Counted from the stretch's first letter, positions 1 through 11,178 are shown. The stretch: DNA of 64,000 nucleotides from Antitrichia curtipendula (GCA_951230915.1 OX579641.1:2976001-3040000); one strand, 5' to 3'. Made by a program: numbers and translations. The notes: generated from the sequence alone by a model not told the origin.

Positions 1-5
1 ATCAC

Positions 6-6
<1 letters not shown>

Positions 7-49
<43 letters not shown>
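7..49. repeat. (AAT)n microsatellite
   Basis: About fourteen AAT/ATA trinucleotide units in a row. The rest of positions 1-304 is AT-rich with no gene; it is the left flank of the 10.2-kb element. Confidence 0.95.
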
Positions 50-304
50 TTTGAAGAAAATAAATAAATAAAATTTTATTACTCATTTTTAAATTCTAAA
101 TTTCTTTTATTATTATTTTTTTATTCTTTATTCTGGCTAACCCTCCAATGCCCCCAAACCATCTAATGAATAAATTGTAGAGACTTTTACTTTGTTGATT
201 AACCTTTGATCTTATACTGAAATGATCAATATTGGCCTACATTTATTAAAATATTGAATTATGATTTCTTTTGGTAAAGTGTTTGAATTTTTTTGAAAAC
301 CAAG

Positions 305-327
305 CATTAGAAGAAAATTCGGGTCTC
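305..327 (+). repeat. left terminal inverted repeat of the 10.2-kb element
   Basis: Begins CATTAGAAGAAAATTCGG and is perfectly complementary to 10491-10513 over 23 bases. The next bases (TGGATG versus CAGATG) match at four of six positions. Confidence 0.9.
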
Positions 328-897
328 TGGATGGCCGGTACTTTGGGCTTGAAAAATAATTTTTTGCTTTTTAGAAAATGGTCAATTCCAACATCATGGG
401 TACTTGGCGCTTGTTGCCATCAAACCTGCACGCCAATGAGCTGTGGACGGTACAGGTCGAGTTGTCACTGAAGCACTCAAGTGGCGCCTTGTTGTCAACA
501 GCCGTGCACCAGGACTCTGTACAAACATTCGCCATGTTGGCAACTCAACACTTGGGGCAATGAGTTTGGCACATAGATTAATATAGTTCGGTGACTATTT
601 TAATGTTGACTGCGAGTACCAAATTGTGGATTATAATCTTTTAATCCACGATTTGGAATTCTGATTTGGAAGCCACTATTTCCAATTAGTGTACTCAACA
701 TGTACAATCCAGTTGACGAGCGTGTGAATTGGGGGATGTGGGGAATGTCAACGTGGAGATGCTCGCAAGTTCTCAATTGTTGGAATTGCTTCCCGCCAAA
801 TGAGCTGGCCTCATTGCCGTTGCCAACAGGCTCATTGGCATCCCTCAACTGGTTTTGGGGTGGCTTTGGCACACGATTTGAGAGATTTCGGTTTAGG

Positions 898-3800
898 ATG
901 GCACTTCAGGACATTACCAATGTTGGAAAGGGTAGTTCGTATACAGCAGCTGTTATATTGGATAGTAAATTCGCCCCTATTGTGAGGAAAGGGGTTCGAA
1001 TTGATCAGCAAGCCTCAAAAGCAGAGTTTCCAGCGTTGAGAGATTCTGGAGCCACCAACATTGATTTATGGTTGGATGGCAATTTGTACCCAACAGATCC
1101 TGTCACAGGGAAGCCACCACCGTTTCAAACAATCAAGAGTTGCTTAGAATTTGTGTGTCACGGTGACTCTGGACTCCTAGGATATTCTAGAAACCTTGTT
1201 AGCACCTGTGACTCAATAAAAGGCTTGGAAAGGCAATTACAGGAGACACAAGCTGATGCAATTCGGAAGAGGGAAGCCTTGCAAAATTCCATTGCGTTAC
1301 TAACGCAGGATCTGGACGTTGCCAACAGTAGCTGGGCACAACGTTCAGAGGAACTTGTTGCAAGAAGTAAAGAGGAGATTGACACTTTGAAGAGCGGTTT
1401 AGACTTCTTTAGGGCTCGATGTGTAGCAGTCGAAGAAGAGTTGCACAGGAATGAGGACCAACACAACAACAACTTGCAGTTGGCGAACGAACAAGGACGA
1501 CAAGGTGCGCATCAGAAGGTCTTGCAGTTGGAGCATGAACTCATGGAAGCAAGAAAGTCCATAGTGAAATTCCAAAGGAAAATGGAAAGAATGGTCAGGA
1601 CTCCAGCAGGACCACAACTAAGACCATCGAAGGGCCTCGTTGAATTAGCGAAGAGTGGTGGCGCGTCGAGGGCTCGTATAGCCAAAATTCGAAGTTTGTT
1701 GCAACCGCAGGTAGTTCAAGCTATACACGCTGGCAACAGGACGTCTAACAGAAGGAAACGTCTGTGTGGCGACAAGGATACCCAAGATGAGACCGGGCAG
1801 GCGATTGGACTATTGATGTCAAAGGGAGAGACGCTGGCGTTGATATCAAGTTCGCAACATAGTCATGCTGCAACCAGCATGACGAACCACTACCTTGAGA
1901 AAATTGGGACGGAGTTGGGAACAGAAGCAATACTAGCAGCGTGCGATATGACTGGAGTGTCACAGAAAGGATATGGTGAGATCTACAAGACGATCAAAGG
2001 GCGAGTGCAGCTCGTTGACAAACGCTTGAAGCCAACATTCTTGCCAAACCCGCATAAGGTTTGAAGTTATTATTCCCATTCCATGAATTTTGGCTATGCA
2101 TTGTTGGAAACGAGTTGGGCTTACATTCAAAGTAGAGCGTATTGCTATGCCTTGTTGGAAACGATGGAAAATTTCAATATAGGACATACTGGAGGGTTCT
2201 TGCATTAGCCTAGTCGATCGGAGCATTGGAAAACAGAATTATAGCAGGGGCCCCATAAACGCTGCTAGAGGGAGGGTGGTAACGTGTTTGCAGTCGCAAA
2301 ACCTGGTTTAGGGTTCAGGGTTCTGGGCGATTTACATAACTTCAATAAGGAAAATCTTGTTTCCAACGGCATGTTAGTGGTGGGTTTAGGCTTACGTGGT
2401 GTTCTCACAATATGGACTATGTTGAACAGGTCAGTTTGTTGCGAACAGAACTCAATTCAAAGTTGACGGATCTTGTTGGCAACTATTACCATATTGACAG
2501 TACGTTGGAGTTGGTGGTGCAACCTTCAGTTACCACTGGAAAAGGAAGAAAGAAGAAATCAGACATATCAAGGGTGGTTCTAACGCCCAAGAATTCTTTG
2601 TTTGTTGACATCGAAGTGGTGCAGAGGACTATGGTGAAGCTATACCAATTCACGATCGAAGGTGAATATCCTTCTTTTCAAAACATTCCTGTTCAAACGG
2701 TACTTGTTTCCAACGTGATTTCTTATTGACTTCTGTACATCAAGCGGTGTAGGGTGCTCTGACGTTGGAAACTGAACCTGCATGTCCAGAAGTTGGAAAC
2801 AAGCCTTTAATTTTCGTCTTGAAGATGGACGAAGCAGAGATTGTACATGGGAGAAAATTCGAAAGGGTGAGTTTGACGCTCATGAATCGTGCATTAGACA
2901 CCAGCATACAAAAAACAGATGATAGATATTTTTCAGTCCAATCGGAAACCGAAATCTGGCCTATCGCATGCTTTGAGGTGGCCAAGGAGTCGTATGAAGT
3001 TCTCCACTGGGTGTTCCAACAAACTCAGTTCCCTACACTCATCAAAGCGCAAGATGAGGGTCAACTGTTAAGAGTTGAGGGTGTTGGAGACTTCAAAGTA
3101 GAGTGGCATTTGTCAGCTGACATGAAGACAATTAAGTGTTTGTATGGGCTGAAGCATGGAGCCAACGCGATACACTCATGCATTTACTGTAACCAACAGC
3201 GGACAAAACCAGTGCTGGGAACAGCCGCGTCTGCTGCTACAGAGGCTAGGCGGAGAAAACATACATGGCATGGAGGTTTATTTGCTGGCAACGTGCAATG
3301 TAAACCGCTCGCCACTGACAGAGAATCACGGTGGAAGCCTATTCTACCCATTCCACTTGAGAGGGTACATATTTGTACCTTACATGCGTTAACTCGAATG
3401 ATGGAGAAAATTCTTCACCTCCATTTCATGTTCATTTGGAACATGAAGAATGAGGAGCGTCAGCAACAAGCCATAGAGAATATGGAGAAGACTCTGTCAG
3501 CAGCTGGTCTTCACGGTGGAAACGTCCGCATCATGAAGGACCCAGTACTCAGTGGCGCTTCCAACAGTGTCCCCATCAAACCCTCCCTCAGTGGTGTGAC
3601 TGCAACTAGGATGTTCCAACCATCGACTTGGTCAGGGCAAGATCGAGTATGGAAGGATGTCTTGCGCTCAGAAAATAACACTCTTCAACAAGGGAGGCAA
3701 TATCTAGACAGGGTGGAAATGTGGCAGGCGTTGGAAACAGTGTTCCCTTATTTGGTTGGCCTTTCCTTGGATCAAGAGCAAAGGGAGACTTTCAAAGGTA

Positions 3801-4445
3801 AAATTGAGAGATGGGGGAGCCTCTACTTGAAATGCTTCGGGGAAGACCATGTGACTCATTATATGGTGAGTACCGTCTATTGCCAACGTACATCTGCAGT
3901 TCAAAGTCAATGTTTGCCGTCATGTGGGAAGTTCATTTGACAAGCTTAGGGGGTCCAGGGTGTGATGGTATGTGAACTTGACACATTTCATGGCATCTCG
4001 TTTCACGCAGTGCAACATTTTTACACGTACTTCTACTAATTCCTTGAATGCTGTGATTTGCTAGCATAATCTGGTGCGCCATGGTCCTTGGTATGTGGAA
4101 ACGTATGGAAGTCTCGCTGTTTGGAACAACCAGGGCATGGAAAAATCTCATCACGCAGCTAAGGCTGCTAATCAGCATCACACTCAACATGGAGGCACTA
4201 AAGAGAGAACAAGCTCCATTGTTCAGCAATACCAACATTGGTACAGAAACATACAACACAGGTTTGCCAAGCAGGAACGACTGAAGGACGTTGCCAACGC
4301 GACATCGATGGAAGATGATGCCCAAAGAACGGCAGCGACAACAAGAAAGAGGACGGCCTACAACACGTCAAATGCAATGGATGCAGCTAGAATCTGGAGG
4401 GAAGGTAGATCACGAGTAGGCCGTGCTTGGGTGGCGACGTCTTGA
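898..4445 (+). CDS. DDE-transposase-like protein, 949 aa, four exons
   Basis: Exons 898-2058, 2430-2661, 2790-3865 and 4065-4445 join in frame through GT-AG introns. An in-frame ATG at 700 would add 66 residues; I prefer 898 (AGGATGGCA). Residues about 105-232 are a charged coiled coil. The second half looks like an RNase-H-fold transposase: candidate acidic residues are D478 (in FVLKMDEAEI), D575 (in EWHLSADMKT) and E849 (in NNQGMEKSHH). A CxxC pair (C595, C598) sits soon after the second Asp, with a His-rich stretch after E849. I recall transposase-like proteins of this layout from seed-free plants and invertebrates, but cannot name the family. It is the first gene inside the terminal repeats and presumably mobilises the element. 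No internal stops or frameshifts are seen. Confidence 0.72.
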
Positions 4446-5390
4446 AATGGAGGGTGTAGCAAACAGCGGCACCATTTCCATAGCAACAGAGTTTAGGCCG
4501 TTGGCAACGACGGTGGCTGAGGTTTATTTAACGAGGCCACATACCAATGTACTTAGTGGCGCTTCCATGTGTAGAAGTTAGAAACAAGCCTTTGAATTTA
4601 CACCATAGTGTTTTTTTACTACAATATCCACTCATGGAAGGATTCTGCAAGTTTTTTTAGGTATCATTCACTTTTTCGGATAAAATCACTATAAACCACC
4701 AATTTTCACAGCAAGCGGAAAAATTTCCACATCAGAAATGTAAAGTTTGTACTGCCCAAATCTTGTTGCCAACAAATTGTCAAATGTACCCATTTTGATC
4801 CCACAGACCTAGGCAATTTTAATGCTTAAGAGGGACCCTAAACCGAAAACCCTAAACCAAGATTCTAACCCCTAAACCCACGACCCTAGAAATTTGTGAT
4901 CTCCTGTTGGCACCGTGCTTATAAAATAAAATGACTGGGTTCCTAGAGAAGTACCAGCTTCTCTTGCTGGGGTCCATGATGTGCCAACAGGAGACACTAT
5001 GAGGTGATGTGCCCACTCCACAAAATTAGGCCATGATGGAAACAAGTTGCCATCAGTGGATGAGGGAATCATAAGATACTGACCATAATGTAACGTCCCA
5101 AACACTCAATTAGGGCCTAAAGCGACATCTAATCATTAAGCTCATTGGCTCGTTGGCAACAGGAGGCGGCTGTGCCATCATGGAGCACGTTGGGAGTTAC
5201 TGGCGTCATAAGCAAGGCACTTGCCCCATAAACCCCCAGCCTCAGGCACAAGTGAAACTTCAAAGTACTTCTACGTTGCCATTGCTCTCTCTCTCTCTCT
5301 CTTGTGCGAGTTTCGCGCTGTTGGTTACACATTCCAATTGCACTTCTTCTCTCCTGTTGTCTTTGCAGCAGGTCAATTGTAGGTCTCACC
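4446..5390. other. intergenic/5' leader DNA inside the 10.2-kb element
   Basis: No gene seen. Around 4826-4890 there are several CCCTAAACC-type telomere-like units. A CT-dinucleotide run at about 5284-5301 lies just upstream of the next gene's start, as is common in plant leaders. Motif copies at 4500, 4765 and 5152 fall here. Confidence 0.7.
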
Positions 5391-7609
5391 ATGAGCGCGT
5401 CAAGCAGGAAAGCTCGTTCGAAAAGCCTTGTCAAAGGCAAAGCTCTCATGGCGGCAGTGTTGGCAGAGTCTGCTCCTCCCCAGAAGCACCAAGTGCTTCT
5501 CCCCATCGATCCGGGATGGGGAACGTGGGAGGTTCCATTGGATTTAAGCGGGCTTCCACCAGCGTTGCAGAAGAGGCTGGTGACGTTGGCACCGTGCTTG
5601 TTGGGGAGGCACAAGGCGGTGTATGACGCAGAGTTCTTCCACAGGGTTTACGGATTGTGCAAAGAAGGGATCATGCCCAAGGAGGTGACGGAGGCTATGG
5701 TTCCCTCCTACATGTACGAGTCCATCTGGGTTCCTGGCGAGGGGTTGAACAGGACACGGTACTGCTTGGACAAGTGCAGAGACCTCAATTCGCGGGATCT
5801 ATACCTTCGGATGTACATGAGGGTTTATGGCGATGCACCTGACAACAAAGCCTTCAGCCAAACATTCTTGCGCGCGTGTGTGTACTTCTACAAGGAGGGG
5901 CGCAGGAACAAGGTGAATTGGGCAGCGGCTGCGGCCCAATTGACTGAAGAACGACTCGCTCATCCGGGCCTGAATCCCCTGAAATTGGGCCCTCCAGCAT
6001 TGAGGGAGCAGATGTGGTCCATTCTGAAGGAGTTCCGGCTGTATTTCCAGAAGGAAGTTGGACTTCGGCCCGCTGGAAGCGAAGTTGGGCGCGAGGAGCA
6101 GGAGCAGCGAGAAGTTGAGGCCGTTGGCAACACTGACGGCGTTGACAATGTTGGGAACAAGGTGGCCGCGCTGGAGAAGCAGGTGAAAGAGAAGTCGGAA
6201 GACGTCAAGGGCAAATCCAAGTGCATTTCCCGATTGCGAGGTACCTTAAAGGGACTGGAAGGCACAATCTTCACGTTGGAAGCAGAAGACGAACGCCTCA
6301 ACTCTGTGAAGGATTGCTTGCGGAGGCGGAGTAGAGAGCTTGCGGCAGCAGGGAACCTGTATGACAAGGCAACGGTGGACAAGGAGCAGCGGGAGGTGTG
6401 CAAGGACATCACTGCCAACAACGACAAGTTGGAGGAAGTTCAAGATTCGGTCCTTGAGAAGTCCAAATGCCTTAAGGAACTGGAGGAAGCCTTCAGGTTG
6501 AGCGAGGAAGGACTGGGGGATCTCCAGAAGCAGTTGGCAACAGAGAGAGCAAGCCAGTATTCCATCAAGCCGAAGAAGTTGGCTGACGACAAGGCGTTGG
6601 AAACGGGTGTCAAGCCAGTTCTTGAAGTGGATTCACCCTGCGGCTTGTGCTCTCAACTGTTTGTTTCCAACGGTGCTGTGCCCTTCTCATGTGGTTGCCT
6701 GTTTCACCCATGGTGTTTGTGGTCTGAACTTCTTTCGGGGAGTCGGGTGTGTCCAAGGTGCAAGAAAGGAGGTGACCGTCAGTGGCTGGAAGCATGGGGC
6801 TTTGACGCGTTGGAAACACAGATCCCGACTTGTGTTGGCGAGAATGAGGTTCCGCGTGAGGGGGCTTCTTATGGTGTCAGCATTCGGAAGAGGGAAGCCT
6901 CTGTGATCCCTGAAGGTGAAATAGCTCCGAAGTTGTTAAAGACACCGCTAGGTGCATCACCCTTGGCTGGTAAGGCCCAGCATTCAGTGCTCTCTCCTGT
7001 TGCTCCTAGAGAATACGTTTGGGCACTTCCTTGTTTTGCATTCAGGCGAAAAGGATCTCCTTATACAGAAGCGGTTGACGCAGCCGTGCGAGACTTAGCC
7101 TTTCACAGTACGTTTCTGGTAGCGTAATGTACTATATGCACTTAGTTGGTAATTGTCACTCAAATTTATAACACAACATCTGTAGTTCAAACCTTTGCTC
7201 TTCTCTTTTGTATTGTTGGAATTCTGTCTTTTCTTTACAATGTTGTGGTAATATTCATGTGGGATGTGCTCTGTTTCCAACAGCAAATGAAGCAGTAGCT
7301 GCAAGCAGAGGGGAGACGAAGCCCGAAAGAAGACCACCTTTGCCGCTCGAGGACAACAACAAAAGCAAAGCTCCCATGCCTTCAGATTCGGGGGCTGCTG
7401 CCAACGCGACCCCGTTGGCACCGACAGATGGGGCGGAGGCGGAGTTGGCAACGTCGCGTGAACCTCCCGCAGTGGGCCCGCCTGCCGCACCAGTGCACGT
7501 CGATCTTTCATCTGAGGGTGGATCTGCTGGCAGGCCTCAGGCAGCGGGTTCGTCATCCATAGATTCGGCGGATGCAGAAGTTTTGGATGCGCTTGTAGAC
7601 CAAATTTGA
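5391..7609 (+). CDS. coiled-coil protein with RING-like zinc finger, 680 aa
   Basis: Exons 5391-7107 and 7284-7609 join in frame (donor CA|GTACGT, acceptor CCAACAG). The ATG at 5391 is the first in frame; the open frame further upstream has no ATG. Residues about 254-386 form a long charged coiled coil. A RING-like finger follows with eight ligands in order: C417, C420, C434, C436, H439, C442, C454, C457, giving C-x2-C-x13-C-x-C-x2-H-x2-C-x11-C-x2-C. The tail after the intron is Ala/Pro/Ser-rich and probably disordered. RING proteins commonly act as ubiquitin or SUMO ligases, so a role in protein turnover or DNA-complex regulation is possible, but that is inference. It lies between the transposase-like gene and the minus-strand gene, so it seems to be standard cargo of the element. 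Motif copies within it encode VGN, LAT and LET tripeptides. Confidence 0.7.
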
Positions 7610-8481
7610 TTTTTTGTCGTGTTTAGAAGCGCCTTCTGTACATCAAGCTAGTGTAGGCAGTAGTAGACGTTGGAAACAGTGGATGTTTAGCAGGCCTACA
7701 CTTGAAATGGCACTGATGGGTTTTTGAGGACAGTCATAGGAAGCAGAAACTTCTTTCCATCATTTTTGTTCACCTGCCTTTCACGAATATGAAAATTCTG
7801 CATTTCCGCATATTTTCATTGTGATTTTGCATTCATTAGTTCTTCAACTCTCTCGCAAGTTTTCGGTACCCATCTCTGTTGTCAACATGTTTTGTATGAA
7901 TGCAGTTCCCTTCTGTGATTTGCCCTTGTTTACACACGCCATATGACTTAGATGGACGTGTACAAAAGAAAGCATTGTTGGAACAGGAAGTCACGAGTCA
8001 TGATAGAGTTAGAGGAAATGAGAGTCATCTTGTTTCCAACGCAGTCATTGTGAAGTTGTTGCCTCATTTTGTCAAATGTACAATCACCGTGATGTAATGG
8101 AACTCCTCTTGTTTCCAACACAGTCACAAACACCATAAACCGAGTGGCAACCAAGTCTGAAACACGTCCCAAACATGAGGAGTTCTTTTGTTTCCAACAC
8201 AGTCATTTCTCATCATGAACCGAGTGGCAACCAAGTCTGAAACACGTCCCAAACACGAAGGTAACTATCAACGTCCAATTTTTTTTTTGATTATCAAAAT
8301 TCAGCCTTACAGTGTTTCCTATGACGGTTGTTGCTTACACATAAGTCCTTATCTAACTCTATATCATCCTAAACCGACTTGTTTCCAACGTGACGTTGAA
8401 AGAGGCACCTGTAGGAATGTAAGTGCTAAAATGTCTCAAAACTGACATTGATAGTTCTCTAAACTAACCATGCTCTACCAC
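7610..8481. other. intergenic DNA between converging genes of the element
   Basis: No gene seen. It contains the 79-bp tandem repeat and five perfect motif copies (7669, 8032, 8111, 8190, 8381). Polyadenylation signals of the two converging genes probably lie here. Confidence 0.6.
8102..8260. repeat. 79-bp tandem repeat, two units
   Basis: Two near-identical units, each starting with a TTGTTTCCAACACAGTCA block (motif at 8111 and 8190, 79 bases apart) and containing CCGAGTGGCAACCAAGTCTG. A degenerate third start lies near 8030. Confidence 0.85.
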
Positions 8482-9980
8482 TTAGTTGGTAATTGCCACT
8501 ATCTCCAACGTCCACGGAGGAAGGACATCTGCTACCCTGTTGGCACCCTCCTGCCTCCGGTTTACAAGGATGTCTGCAAACCCTTGCTCACGGACAGAGA
8601 AGCGGAAGTCTTCTGGAACCACACCTCCCAAGGTGATATCCACCTCTCTGCGAATGTGTGCCAACGGCCATGTTCGACCCACCTGGAACCTTGCCACCGT
8701 CACACCTTCAAACAAACATGGGAGGACCACCATGTCCTCCTCCTGCACTTCGTCTATCTGTTGCCAACTAACACCATCTGGCGCCAGACGCTCTCGGCCG
8801 TACTTGAAATTTGTGTACAACGTTGCTCGCCCAACATGGTATCTACAGCACACCCGACACGTCTAAGAAAGGTTGTTTTCAACGTTCGCAACAATTCACA
8901 AGCACCCTACACCCTAAAACACTCTCAATGGCACATGCAACAGTCTGTTGGCAACAAAAGTCTCCTTACCTGAAGGCTACAGTGTCCATTGAGATTGTGC
9001 ACCTGACAATGTCCTTGCCGAAGACTACTTTTTGATGCCAACCTGCGTCCATGAGGCTCGTGAACAACTCGTCGGAGGGGCTGTTGACAACGTACAGGAC
9101 GGCAGTGCGTCTCATCCTCTCCTCCTCACACGCAAAAAGATCTACAAATACATGCAAGGGCATAAACCACTGGAGGTGGCCCATGCGGCTTCCAGTGGTG
9201 GCCTTGGTGACAGCTTGGAAATCGGCCCGAAGCTTGAACCGAAACGCTTCACTGGTGTGCATGTCGGGGAGAGGCCATTCGGGATCAGTGAAAGGTGGCA
9301 ACGACAGTGGCTCAACTGATCCATATAGAAGCCCTGGTGTAGGTGGCACATAGACAAGGTTAGAAAAAAATATCCCATTCTCCAGAAGCTCATTGTAGGA
9401 CCTCCCATTCCGAGTGGCTTCACCAATTTCGCTGTGCACAACAACGATGACTCCAAGGATAGAAAGTGGGTCCACCCAGTCTTCAAAAAAGGATTGGTAC
9501 AGAACTGTTTCCAACAGAAAATACCACAAACCAAATTAGCAAAGCAGTGTAAAGCCCCAGCCACGTTTACTTTGATGGCCATCAAACTTTCAAGAACAAC
9601 ATGGCATCAAAGGTGGAAACAAAGCGCCATCTATTCTCACAATTGCATGGAACCCGATCGTGGCGAATCTCTGGATCTAAGAGCACTTGATGCCGGTGGT
9701 AAGCATGTCTAACCAACACGGACTCCAATTCCGGCTTGTTGGAAACGGTCTTGCGCCCATCAAACTTGAACCGGAAGTCCATGATTTGAGCCTTGTAAGA
9801 TCCCCTCATGCTCTCACCTCCATGCCGACGAGCCTCTCGAGCCCAAGTTCCATTTCTACCAGGGTTCAACCTCACCCACGACAACCTCTCGTATCTCGTT
9901 GGAATCCACTCTCCCTGGTCATTGTGTGTGTTGTGGAGCGTCACTGCTGCCACCTCCGAACGCGGTCTGCGATTCTCCAT
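8482..9980 (-). CDS. unknown protein, 411 aa, three exons, inside the 10.2-kb element
   Basis: Read on the minus strand, exons 9980-9641, 9504-8970 and 8842-8482 join in frame with GT-AG introns (donors T|GTGAGA and AG|GTAAGG). The first ATG is at 9980 (MENRRPRSEV). I do not recognise the family. The first exon is basic and Arg-rich. The middle is mixed alpha/beta with aromatic patches (around FEDWVDPLSI). The C-terminus is strand-rich with regularly spaced hydrophobics. There is no signal peptide and no membrane segment. Convergent with the RING-like gene, it is transcribed from near the right terminal repeat. An accessory DNA-binding or anti-silencing role is conceivable because the element carries a dispersed motif, but nothing in the protein proves it. 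The 9641/9504 junction is the least certain. Confidence 0.6.
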
Positions 9981-10490
9981 TCCTGATGACGTTGCCAACG
10001 CACAATTGATCACCTAACACTTGTTGGAAACGAGTTGCCAGTGATCACACAATTTGGGCAGCACTCGACAACACTGGCATCCACACAATTCATGGAACTA
10101 CAATGCATGGAACTGTGACATTGAACGAGTGACGCGTTTGGACCCATTCTGAAATTGGAGCTCAGCCAATTCCGTGCCAAGTTTGAAATTCCCTCCAAGT
10201 TGTCAAACACATCGCATCATTGACAACGATGCGCGGCTCCACTACCGGTCCGCATGCGGGACTAGTCCCTGCGTTTGGTACGCCCAATTGGAAATTCGTT
10301 TTATAACCCTACACACAGGACAGGGGACAACGGTACGCCAATAAAATATTGTTTCCAACGCGTCACTCCCATTGGTAGCAACGGGTGCTAAATCCCTCGT
10401 CATCACCTTATACTCCACGTTGGCAACGTGCAAGGTGGCATTTTCAGCAATTTCCAAGCACGAAAATTGCGTTGCCAACTTAGGCATCTG
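9981..10490. other. right subterminal region of the 10.2-kb element
   Basis: No gene seen. It holds motif copies at 9991, 10023, 10351, 10429 and 10471. It is probably the promoter and leader of the minus-strand gene plus the transposase-binding subterminal zone. Confidence 0.5.
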
Positions 10491-10513
10491 GAGACCCGAA
10501 TTTTCTTCTAATG
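10491..10513 (-). repeat. right terminal inverted repeat of the 10.2-kb element
   Basis: Exact reverse complement of 305-327. Outside it the sequence returns at once to AT-rich DNA. Confidence 0.9.
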
Positions 10514-10638
10514 AGTGAATGTAAAAACATTTTTTCTACCTACTGAGAAAATAAGAAAAGTAGAAAATATACAGTTGAAAGAGTATGATAGCTTGAGTTA
10601 TTTTGAATATGTACTTATAATTCAAACCCAATAATTTA

Positions 10639-11178
10639 TTAACCCCTAAAAGACCAGCATGCACTTTTAGGCAACATAGAAACTTTAGGCAAGTACGTTA
10701 ATAGAAGGTGGATACGATGAATATCTTTCATATGCACTAAATTGAAACTACAAATTGGTTTTCTATTTTAAATCATTCTCTACTTTTTTTCTACTCACTA
10801 TTTTCTTTCTTATATGTTGTACAATTTTAAATGATCTAAATTTTTCAAGCATGTAGCCAACTTGTCTTAAAGAATGAATCCAAAGAAGCACCACCATTTT
10901 GGACATTTTTTCATACAGATGTGATCTTGTCAAGTGTAGCTGCCCAATTTTTTGCAAATCCCAAAAATAATTTCTCTGAATTTGAAAGCTTATATCTTGC
11001 AATCTACGTGGTGGAAATTTCTGAAATTTTTTCCACGTGTTCTTAAGTCAATATACTACAAGATACTATGTTCACATGTGTCCAAAAATGTTTTTTTTCT
11101 AAAATATGGTGCTTGTACCAGAAATGGCAGTCTTGAAGTGTTTTTGGTAAAATATAGTCACTATCCTTTAGGGGTTAA
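10639..11178. mobile_element. TTAA-flanked non-autonomous element
   Basis: TTAA at 10639-10642 and 11175-11178 flanks inverted ends: CCCCTAAAAGACC on the left, and CCCCTAAAGGATAG when the right end is read outward-in. The interior is AT-rich with no coding. Its right half matches the start of the repeat at 28145 in inverted orientation. Confidence 0.8.

Larger units (their letters stand above)
536..10479. repeat. dispersed 9-bp motif GTTGGMAAC, 36 perfect copies
   Basis: Start positions, read on the + strand. GTTGGAAAC: 2103, 2154, 2764, 2792, 3730, 6596, 6809, 7669, 9738, 10023. GTTTCCAAC: 2359, 2706, 6663, 7273, 8032, 8111, 8190, 8381, 9507, 10351. GTTGGCAAC: 536, 2475, 4500, 5152, 6123, 6533, 7444, 8947, 10429. 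GTTGCCAAC: 819, 1318, 4290, 4765, 8760, 9991, 10471. Many one-mismatch copies also occur. Nineteen point one way and seventeen the other. They lie in exons, introns and intergenic DNA of the 10.2-kb element. Twenty-five of the 36 have a CpG at one or both edges. By base composition alone about 0.16 copies would be expected. Confidence 0.95.
305..10513. mobile_element. 10.2-kb DNA transposon-like element with terminal inverted repeats and three genes
   Basis: Positions 305-327 and 10491-10513 are perfect 23-bp inverted repeats, with partial similarity for about 8 more bases inward. Between them lie a DDE-transposase-like gene, a coiled-coil/RING-like gene and a convergently oriented gene of unknown function; all three have open reading frames after splicing. 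GC content rises sharply inside compared with the AT-rich flanks, which fits an inserted block. The 9-bp motif GTTGGMAAC is dense inside and not seen outside. No convincing target-site duplication is visible: the flanks share only AG (303-304 and 10514-10515). I see no DNA polymerase, retroviral-type integrase or reverse transcriptase, so it does not look like a Maverick or a retroelement. The superfamily cannot be named from sequence alone. Confidence 0.8.

Noticed and set aside
536..10479. The 9-bp motif as a by-product of repeated codons
   Set aside because: Copies occur in both orientations, in several reading frames, and in introns and intergenic DNA.
305..10513. The 10.2-kb block as a Maverick/Polinton or integrated virus
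   Set aside because: No DNA polymerase, retroviral-type integrase, packaging ATPase or capsid-like frame is visible; the genes have plant-style introns.
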